Part shown: positions 57,614 through 64,000 of the stretch, piece after piece
How positions within the stretch are numbered: the stretch's first letter is position 1
Layout: every line of letters begins with the position of its first letter
Source of the DNA: Lysobacteraceae bacterium
GTDB taxonomy: Bacteria > Pseudomonadota > Gammaproteobacteria > Xanthomonadales > Xanthomonadaceae
NCBI GenBank assembly: GCA_016789405.1
Contig: JAEUPQ010000018.1
Location: 1-64,000, forward strand
Length of the DNA stretch: 64,000 nucleotides
Reading direction: 5' to 3'
Position numbers and translations under genes: made by a program
The notes under the pieces: generated by a model
The model's database searches: none
What the model saw: only the letters and a program-made list of their open reading frames with translations
Told to the model about the DNA's origin: nothing

Positions 57614-60430
57614 ATGCATCCGAACCGCGCGACATCCGCCAGCACATCCAGCCCCTCCGGCGGCTATCTCATCGGCGACCTGGTGATCGAGCCGCGCCTG
57701 CGCCGGATCCGCCATCCGGATGGCGAACTCGAACTGACCCAGCGCGTCTTCGACCTGCTGCTGGTCTTCGTCACCGAGCCCTTCACCCTGCATGCGCGCG
57801 AGACGCTGTTCGAGCGCATCTGGGGCACGCTGCACATCGAAGACACGAACCTGACGCAGAACATCTCCGTGCTGCGGCGGGCGCTCGGCGGCGAACGCAA
57901 ACACTGGATCCGCACCGTCTCCGGCGTCGGATACAGCTTCGAGCCGCCCTGCGACGTGCGCTGCTTCGACAGCGTCCAGGCGCTGCAGGCCGCCTGCACC
58001 CGCGAAGATGACGGCGATGCGCTGCCATCGGTGAGCGAATCACCGACCTCGACGATCTCCGGCGCGGCGGACACCGCGCCGTCCACGGCAAGACCGTCCG
58101 ATGCGCCGCAGACGCCCGAGTCATCGCCCGGCAGGCGACGCCCCTTCGCCACCGCCCTGCTACTTGCCCTGGCGATCATCGGCAGCATCGCCGCGACAGG
58201 CTCGACGCCACGTTCCGCGACGGTCGCAGCGGCGTCCATCCCGCATCGGCAGCTGGCCATGAGCGTCGTCATCACCGAGCCGGAGGTTCCACCAGCGTCC
58301 TCGGAACAGCGGGCGACCCGGCTGCTCAGGGAATGGGTGCGCTGGAAACTCGCCCTGGTGCCATCGATCAATCTCGTCGAAGAAGGCAACCTGATCGCCG
58401 GGCGTTCGACGCCCAGCTACTTCCTCGACATCGCGCTGCAACCGGTGTCGGGATCGTCGAACGATCTCATCCTCGATGTCGCGTTCAAACCCGTCTACCG
58501 CGAGCAGGATCGCGCGAATGGCAATGCGACCAGGCGCATCAGGATCGCTGCACGCGACCGCAGTGTCCCGGCCATGCTGGATGCCGCGTCGGACGACGTG
58601 CTGGCGATGGTGCTGCCGCATCGACGCGACGACCGCTGGCCCATGCTCGCACTCGATGCAGAGACTGCCGACCGCTTCGCTGACGCGGCGCGCGCCAGCC
58701 ATGCGGGCAAGGCGCAGGCCCTGCCCCTGCTGGAGCAGGTCGTGGCAGCGGCACCGGAATTCGGACCGGCTCGCCATCTGCTCGCGCGCGAAATGCTGCA
58801 GCGCAGGCAGTTCCGGGCGGCAGCGGAGCAGGCCAGGCTCGGCCGCGAACTGACCACGCCGCTGCCTGCGGATGCCGCCGCAGTGCTGGATGCGGAAACC
58901 GCCAGCGCCGGGCGCACGGCGCCAAGCGAAGCGCTTTCGCTGTACGCGCGACTTTCGGCCGCGAGTCCGTCGCGGCCGGATTTCGTGCTGGCGCAGGCGC
59001 TGATCCTGCAGCGCGACAGCCGGCCGGAGGCAGCCTTCCGCCTGCTGTCTCGCCCGGAGTGGGAACACGAAGGCGGTCGCCTGCGCATCCGCCAACTGGT
59101 CGCCCGCGCTGAAACCGCCTTCACGCTGGGCGATCTCGAACAATCGGAGCACAGCACCAGCCAGGCCCTCGAACGACTGCAGTACCCGCCCCGGGACCTG
59201 CCGACAGAACTCGCCGCCGCGCGCATGGCCAAGGCCTTCATGTGGACGCAGCGCTACCAGACTGCGGAACAGGTCGGCCTGTTCGCGCAGGCGGCAGAGG
59301 CCTACGAGGCGGCGGGTCATCGATACGATGCGGACATCGCGCGCTTCCACCAGGCGGCGTTCGGCGACGACATCGCGACGGCCGGGCAGCGACTGCGGCC
59401 GCTGCTGGCGATGGCGCGCGAACATGGCGACAGTGCGGGCGCAGCGTCGTTCCACAGGACGATGGCGTTCCTGTACCTGGAGCACGGCGACCGCACGCGT
59501 GGCGTGAAGATGCTCGAGGACGGGCTGGAAAGCATGCGGCTCGCCGGCGAAGTCGCCAACGGCGAGCTGCTGGACATGGACCTGCTCGGCGAAGACCTGC
59601 AGGCCGGCCGCTTCCGCCAGGCGGCCGCCAGGGTGGAGCGGCTGCGCGACAACAGGCTGTGGACGCATTACCGCTATCGCACCGCGCGCTACGAAAGCGA
59701 CCTGCTCGCGATCACGGGACGCTATCGGCAGGCCCTGGCCTCGCTCGACAGGACGCTCGGCGACCGACGACGCATCGCGCGCTGGGACATGTCCACCACC
59801 GAATCGGCCGACATCGCCTGCTGGCGCATGGAGGTCCTGGCGCGGATCGGCGAACTGGATGCCGCGCGTGCGCAGTCGCGCGGCTGCAGCAACCAGCAGC
59901 CCGCGCGCGCAATGATCGTCGAGGCGTGGATCGCCCACCTCTCCGGCGACACGGCGTCGGCGGTCGCCACGCTGCGTGCCGTGGAAGGCCGGATCGCGGA
60001 GGAAAGGCACGAACAGTTGCGGACCTACCTGACGGCCGACCTGGCCGCGTTGAAGATCCGCCTCGGCGATCCGGTGTCCGCGATCCCGCTGCTGGAACGC
60101 CTGCATGCCGGGGCCGTCGCCATGGGCGATGACATGCTTCGGGCGGACATCGAACTCGGGCTCGCTGAAGCCGCTGCCGCACGCGGAGACTGGGACGCGG
60201 CCTCGCGATATCTCACGCAGTCCCGGGCACGCCTGTCCCCCGACATCTACACCAGCCACAGGCGCATCGATGTGCTCGATATCGCCGCGCTGCGCGCGCA
60301 GGGACGCCTGGACGAAGCGCGCCTGAAAGCCGACCGGCTCCGGTCCGAAGCGCGACGCAACGGCGACGCCGTGCTGCTCTCGGAGGTCGATGCCGCGTTC
60401 TCGGCGGAAATGGACATGGCGCGCCGCTGA
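57614..60430 (+). CDS. CadC-like membrane regulator with periplasmic TPR region, copy 2
   Basis: The 938-residue protein has the same layout as the regulator at 48947-51838: winged helix (about 18-110; QRVFDLLLVFVTEP, RETLFERIWGTLHIED, WIRTVSGVGYSFEPP), one membrane helix (about 176-196) and a long periplasmic TPR-like region. Both have the run RVERLRDNRLWT near residue 680, so they are clear paralogues. It diverges from phosphoesterase gene 2 and converges with a subtilisin-type protease gene, which suggests that it regulates one or both. The Pro/Ser/Thr-rich linker before the membrane helix differs from copy 1. Confidence 0.9.
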   Translation: MHPNRATSASTSSPSGGYLIGDLVIEPRLRRIRHPDGELELTQRVFDLLLVFVTEPFTLHARETLFERIWGTLHIEDTNLTQNISVLRRALGGERKHWIRTVSGVGYSFEPPCDVRCFDSVQALQAACTREDDGDALPSVSESPTSTISGAADTAPSTARPSDAPQTPESSPGRRRPFATALLLALAIIGSIAATGSTPRSATVAAASIPHRQLAMSVVITEPEVPPASSEQRATRLLREWVRWKLALVPSINLVEEGNLIAGRSTPSYFLDIALQPVSGSSNDLILDVAFKPVYREQDRANGNATRRIRIAARDRSVPAMLDAASDDVLAMVLPHRRDDRWPMLALDAETADRFADAARASHAGKAQALPLLEQVVAAAPEFGPARHLLAREMLQRRQFRAAAEQARLGRELTTPLPADAAAVLDAETASAGRTAPSEALSLYARLSAASPSRPDFVLAQALILQRDSRPEAAFRLLSRPEWEHEGGRLRIRQLVARAETAFTLGDLEQSEHSTSQALERLQYPPRDLPTELAAARMAKAFMWTQRYQTAEQVGLFAQAAEAYEAAGHRYDADIARFHQAAFGDDIATAGQRLRPLLAMAREHGDSAGAASFHRTMAFLYLEHGDRTRGVKMLEDGLESMRLAGEVANGELLDMDLLGEDLQAGRFRQAAARVERLRDNRLWTHYRYRTARYESDLLAITGRYRQALASLDRTLGDRRRIARWDMSTTESADIACWRMEVLARIGELDAARAQSRGCSNQQPARAMIVEAWIAHLSGDTASAVATLRAVEGRIAEERHEQLRTYLTADLAALKIRLGDPVSAIPLLERLHAGAVAMGDDMLRADIELGLAEAAAARGDWDAASRYLTQSRARLSPDIYTSHRRIDVLDIAALRAQGRLDEARLKADRLRSEARRNGDAVLLSEVDAAFSAEMDMARR

Positions 60431-60505
60431 CGGCCCGCGGGACCAGGCGCGCGGACCGATGCAGCTTCGGTTCGCGTTCGCGACAGGTTGCATGGACGAC
60501 GGAAA

Positions 60506-60529
60506 GCCGCGGGTCTTTCGACCCGCGGC
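60506..60529. terminator. Hairpin terminator between regulator 2 and the protease gene
   Basis: GCCGCGGGTC (60506-60515) and GACCCGCGGC (60520-60529) form a perfect ten-bp stem with a TTTC loop. On the minus strand it is followed by TTTCC. It lies 76 bases after the regulator stop and 52 bases beyond the protease stop, so it can serve both. Confidence 0.65.
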
Positions 60530-60580
60530 CCGAGAGCGTTGCGAACGTCCTTGTCTATCGCACTGCTGATCCCGTTCGGA

Positions 60581-62401
60581 TCAGAAGGTGAGGCTCCAGG
60601 TGTCGATGTAGCCGGTTTCACCGAACGCGTTGTCGTTGACGCGCAGGTTCCAGATGCCGTTCATTGCTTCACCGGACAGATTGACCGTGTAGGTCTGGTC
60701 GATGTTGTCCGCCGTGCCGCCGGAGCGGTTGTGCAGGACGTAGACCGAGCCATCCGGCGCGATCAGGTCGACCTTGAGCTGGCCGATGGCGGTGTGGAGG
60801 ATCTTCACTTTCACCTGCGATGTCGTCGATCCGTTGCCGGTGCGGCCGGAGACGACGATCGGGCTCTGGATGCTGAAATTGTCGAACAGGTAGTAGTCGA
60901 AGTCGTTCGTGTAGGTCTGGCCACCACCGCCACCACCCGTCGCTCCGGTGAAGTTCACGCCGGTGACGTTGGCGCCGCTCACGGTGACGCTGCGGCTGGT
61001 CGGCGAGAAGGTGTAGCCGCTCAGCGAAGGCGTCAGCGTGTAGGTCGCGTCGGACAGGCCGGACAGCGTGTAGACGCCACTGCTGTTGGTGGTGGTGGAG
61101 ACCGTGCCGTTGCTCACCGTGACGCCGGAGATGCCGGTGCCGGCGCTGGTGGCGATCGTGCCGGACACGCTGTAGGTGTTCGGCGGCGGCGGGTTCTCGC
61201 CGCCACCGAAGATCGAATACAGCAGCTTGTTCGGCGAACCGGACCTGGCGTCGGTCACCTTGTTCGGCGTGGTGTTGCCGATGATCGCATCGCGCACTTG
61301 GGTCGGCGTGGCGCTGGGATTGCTGGCCAGGTACAGCGCAGCCACGCCGGCCACGTGCGGCGACGCCATCGAGGTGCCGCTGATGGTATTGGTGGCGGTG
61401 CTGCCCGTGTGCCACGCGGAGGTGATGTTGGAACCAGGCGCGAACAGGTCGAGGCAAGAGCCGTAGTTCGACGAACCGACGGTGAAGATCGAACGACCGT
61501 CCTGGTTGTTCGTCGACCCCACGGTGATCGCCACCGGTGCGCGTGCCGGAGAGTAACCGCAAGCGTCATATCCATCATTGCCTGCCGCGACGACGACGGT
61601 GACGCCGGCATTGTGCAGGCGGGTGACCGCCGAGTCGGTGGCCTGGTCGGCAGGGCCGCCGAGGCTCATGTTCGCCACGGCCGGCTTGACGTGGTTCTGC
61701 GCGACCCAGTCCATCGCGGCGATGACGCCCGAGTTCGCGCCCTGGCCGTTGCAGCCCAGCACGCGGACCGGGTGCAGCTTCACGGCCTTGGCAACGCCGT
61801 AGGTGCTGCCGCCGACGGTGCCGGCGACGTGCGTGCCGTGGCCGTTGCAGTCGTTGGCGTTGCCGCCGTTGCTCACGGCGTCGTAGCCGTTGCCGATGCG
61901 GCCGGAGAACTGGCTGTGGTTGAGCAGGATGCCGGTGTCGATGATGTACGCATGCACCGAGGATGCGGTGGTGTCGTAGGTGTAGGTCTGGTTCAGCGGC
62001 AGGTTGCGCTGGTCGATGCGATCGAGGCCCCAGGTCGCGTTGCTCTGCGACGCCGCGATCGAGACGATGCCGTCTTCCTGCACGTAGGCCACGCTCGGGT
62101 CCGCGAGCAGTCGGGCCAGGCCCTTGTCGTCGGCGCGCGCGACGAAGCCGCGCAGCACGTGGTTGTAGCTGCGCACCAGTTGCGTGCGGTTGCGGGTGGC
62201 GACGTCGCGGGCGACGACCGACACGCGCGACAGCTTGCTGCGCTCGCTGGAGAGGCTGGCGACCGTGTCCTTCAGGACGACGATGTACTGGCCGGGGATC
62301 GGCTTCTTGACCGCATGGAATTCGGCGGCGGCGGCGGTGACCGAAGCGCAGGCGAAACAGGCGCCGACGGCGGCGGAGAGCAAAGACACTCGATGTTTCA
62401 C
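60581..62401 (-). CDS. Secreted subtilisin-family (S8) protease with P domain
   Basis: The 606-residue protein has a signal peptide (to about residue 25), an inhibitor-I9 propeptide (about 33-110, [10 protein letters not shown]), an S8 catalytic domain (about 125-385), a carboxypeptidase-regulatory-like domain (about 395-475) and a P domain (about 490-606). The triad is complete: Asp in [10 protein letters not shown], His in NGHGTHVAG and Ser in [12 protein letters not shown]. It should be an extracellular protease made as a zymogen. A GTG start at 62401 is chosen because AAGGAG lies five bases upstream and the signal peptide begins there. Its last 200 residues match phosphoesterase 1. Confidence 0.95.
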   Translation of the reverse strand: MKHRVSLLSAAVGACFACASVTAAAAEFHAVKKPIPGQYIVVLKDTVASLSSERSKLSRVSVVARDVATRNRTQLVRSYNHVLRGFVARADDKGLARLLADPSVAYVQEDGIVSIAASQSNATWGLDRIDQRNLPLNQTYTYDTTASSVHAYIIDTGILLNHSQFSGRIGNGYDAVSNGGNANDCNGHGTHVAGTVGGSTYGVAKAVKLHPVRVLGCNGQGANSGVIAAMDWVAQNHVKPAVANMSLGGPADQATDSAVTRLHNAGVTVVVAAGNDGYDACGYSPARAPVAITVGSTNNQDGRSIFTVGSSNYGSCLDLFAPGSNITSAWHTGSTATNTISGTSMASPHVAGVAALYLASNPSATPTQVRDAIIGNTTPNKVTDARSGSPNKLLYSIFGGGENPPPPNTYSVSGTIATSAGTGISGVTVSNGTVSTTTNSSGVYTLSGLSDATYTLTPSLSGYTFSPTSRSVTVSGANVTGVNFTGATGGGGGGQTYTNDFDYYLFDNFSIQSPIVVSGRTGNGSTTSQVKVKILHTAIGQLKVDLIAPDGSVYVLHNRSGGTADNIDQTYTVNLSGEAMNGIWNLRVNDNAFGETGYIDTWSLTF

Positions 62402-62806
62402 AAAGACTCCTTGGCATTGACAGGTGAACGACACACGCCGGAAGGGATTCCCGGCATGCAATGGCACGAACCGCTCCGGTGACGTTTCCGGATTTCCCCG
62501 ATCCGCTCGCACGGATGCGTTCCGTGGAGATGGCCGGAACCCGGGTCACCCGCGATCCGCGATGGGTACCACTGCCCGCTCGCCGGCAATTCGATGTCGA
62601 CGTCAACGTCGGGACTGCCGCATCGTCGAGCGCATCGTCGAACGCGACGCAGCCGCTCGCGACGCGGCATGCCACGTCCGTGCAAGCGAAAAAGGGCCCC
62701 GGCTTGCGCCGGGGCAAGTACGGCCAGTGGGAGCGTCTGGGCAATGACGACCGGAAGCCGACCGTCAGAGATGGATGATCAGAGGGAGATGCTCAGAGAG
62801 AGATGC
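62402..62806. other. Intergenic region between the two S8 protease genes
   Basis: This 405-base gap has no credible gene. It holds the terminator of the upstream minus-strand protease and the promoter of the other. The end near 62770-62806 carries short repeats of AGAGGGAGATGCTCAG-like sequence just after the stop of the partial gene. Confidence 0.5.
62688..62715 (-). terminator. Rho-independent terminator of the partial protease gene
   Basis: On the minus strand GCCCCGGC, a GCAA loop and GCCGGGGC (62715-62696) are followed by CC and a T-run (A-run at 62689-62693 on the plus strand). It lies about 90 bases after the stop of the gene at 62807. Confidence 0.85.
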
Positions 62807-64000
62807 TCAGAAACGGATGCTCCACGCGTTCAGCGTGCCCGCATCGGGCGTCCACACATCGGTGACACGCAGTCGCCAGTTCCCGTTGAGGGTTTCCGTC
62901 GAGAGGTTCACCGAATACGTGGCATTGACGTTGTCCGCGCTGTCGCCGGAGCTTTCGCTCTTCAACCGGTAGGCGGAGCCATCGGGCGCGAGCAGTTCGA
63001 TGCGCAGGTCGCCACGCCAGGCGTGGGTGATGTTCACTGCCACCTGCGCGTTCGTCGGCGCGTTGCCGGTGCGTCCGGAGACGGTGATCGTGCTGGTGAT
63101 CGATGCACCGTCGCCGATGGCCGTCGATGTGTTGTTGGCATAGGTCTGTACGTTCCCGCCACCGCCGCCGCCACCGAAGGCGATCGCCGCGCGCACGGCG
63201 GCATCGGCATTGACGATGCCGCGGCCGAGCGGCAGGTCCGTTGCGCGCGGGAAGGCGGTGACGCTGTCCTTGAGCACCTGCTCCACCTGCGCCGGCGTGA
63301 GGCGGCTGCCGGCCGGGCGCACCGACTGCATGAGCGCGATGACGGCCGCCACGTGCGGCGTCGCCATCGACGTGCCATCGGAGAGCACGTAGGTGTCGGA
63401 CGCGATCCCCTGGCGCCCCGTGTTGCTCAGCGACAGCACGTCCATGCCCGGCGCGGCCACGTCGACGACGTTGCCGTAGTTCGACGACCACCAGTTCGGG
63501 CGGTTGACCCGTCCGCCGACCTTGTCGGACGCACCGACCACGACGACGTTCTGGCAGCTCGACGGCGAATGCCTGGACGCATCCTCGCTGTCGTTGCCGG
63601 CAGCGACTACCACGGTGGCGCCACGGCCCACGGCGCTGTTGATCGCGTCCTGGTAGGTGCGATCGCAGGCCCCCAGGCCACCGAGGCTGAGATTCAGCAC
63701 CTGCGCCGGGGTCGCGTTGGCCGGCACGCCGGACACGCTGCCGCCCGAGGCCCAGACCATGCCGTCGGCGATGTCCGACACGTAGCCGCCGCAGCGACCC
63801 AGCACGCGGACGTGCTGCACGCGCGCGCCATGGGCGATGCCCGCGACACCGGCGCTGTTGTTCGTCGCCGCCGCGATGGTGCCGCCGACATGGGTGCCAT
63901 GCCAGGAACTGTCGGACGCGCCCGAGTTGCTTCCGCAGGCCCCCGCCGCCGTCCAGTCGCCCGGGTCCGCAGGATTGTTGTCGCGGCCGCCGCCATCGTT
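62807..64000 (-). CDS. Secreted S8 protease with P domain, 5' end missing
   Basis: The frame is open to the window edge, giving 397 residues of a second subtilisin-family protease. The catalytic His is in SSWHGTHVGGT close to the edge, the oxyanion Asn in VVAAGNDSED and the Ser in SDGTSMATPHVA; the catalytic Asp, propeptide and signal peptide are beyond the window. The domain CDRTYQDAINSAVGRGATV resembles S8A proteases with extra disulfides. The C-terminal 110 residues form a P domain (GRTGNAPTNAQVAVNITH, ELLAPDGSAYRL). It lies on the same strand as the protease at 60581 but has no intervening CarboxypepD domain. Confidence 0.93.
   Translation of the reverse strand, partial: NDGGGRDNNPADPGDWTAAGACGSNSGASDSSWHGTHVGGTIAAATNNSAGVAGIAHGARVQHVRVLGRCGGYVSDIADGMVWASGGSVSGVPANATPAQVLNLSLGGLGACDRTYQDAINSAVGRGATVVVAAGNDSEDASRHSPSSCQNVVVVGASDKVGGRVNRPNWWSSNYGNVVDVAAPGMDVLSLSNTGRQGIASDTYVLSDGTSMATPHVAAVIALMQSVRPAGSRLTPAQVEQVLKDSVTAFPRATDLPLGRGIVNADAAVRAAIAFGGGGGGGNVQTYANNTSTAIGDGASITSTITVSGRTGNAPTNAQVAVNITHAWRGDLRIELLAPDGSAYRLKSESSGDSADNVNATYSVNLSTETLNGNWRLRVTDVWTPDAGTLNAWSIRF

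Overview
The window is GC-rich (roughly two thirds G+C by eye), densely packed bacterial DNA. Gene content points to a gammaproteobacterium of the Lysobacterales (Xanthomonadales), close to Lysobacter, Luteimonas or Xanthomonas. The evidence is a MetX-type homoserine acyltransferase under a SAM-I riboswitch, GTAG-headed REP palindromes, large TonB-dependent receptors, TPR-sulfotransferases, CadC-like regulators with long periplasmic TPR regions, and secreted S8 proteases with P domains. The genus is inferred, not proven. No tRNA, rRNA, insertion sequence, prophage or CRISPR array is visible.

Layout. 1-840: end of an iron-sulfur L-serine dehydratase gene and a small secreted cysteine-rich protein. 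859-7679: a minus-strand operon combining staphyloferrin-B-type L-2,3-diaminopropionate (Dap) enzymes (serine kinase, SbnA, SbnB) with a haem-oxygenase-like diiron oxidase and an LctP-type permease. A nitrilase gene diverges from it across a repeat-containing 539-bp region. 7801-11375: a MASE1-GGDEF-EAL protein and an alkaline-phosphatase-fold protein that appears to lack its metal-binding histidines. 11491-17482: a TonB receptor, then the metX-metB-hom operon behind the riboswitch. 17603-29744: mostly housekeeping and envelope genes (M23 peptidase, tag, prfC, TrhA/hemolysin III, BLUF photosensor, Crp/Fnr regulator, macro domain, CBS domain, GtrB-like glycosyltransferase, mtgA, hslO, a secreted protein).

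29926-36211: a TonB receptor followed by a 2OG-Fe(II) oxygenase and two sulfotransferase-like genes. 36288-42042: a TetR regulator and GTP-type PEP carboxykinase form one transcription unit divergent from fadE, joining fatty-acid oxidation to gluconeogenesis; a DUF4442 hotdog protein follows fadE. 41996-43105: a metallo-beta-lactamase-fold lipoprotein.

43260-48516: a sigma-54 activator with an FHA-like domain, divergent from a gene of unknown function that has a clear -24/-12 promoter and three upstream palindromic sites. A second unknown gene overlaps the end of a Ser/Thr kinase-TPR gene. This looks like a phosphorylation-linked sigma-54 system.

48947-64000: a duplicated block of two paralogous CadC-like membrane regulators with TPR sensors, two nearly identical secreted metallophosphoesterases with different C-terminal domains, and two secreted subtilisin-type proteases (one cut by the window edge). 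C-terminal modules are shared between a phosphoesterase and a protease.

The best candidates for undescribed biology are the Dap/diiron-oxidase operon and the FHA/sigma-54/kinase locus; the duplicated CadC-TPR/secreted-hydrolase block comes next.
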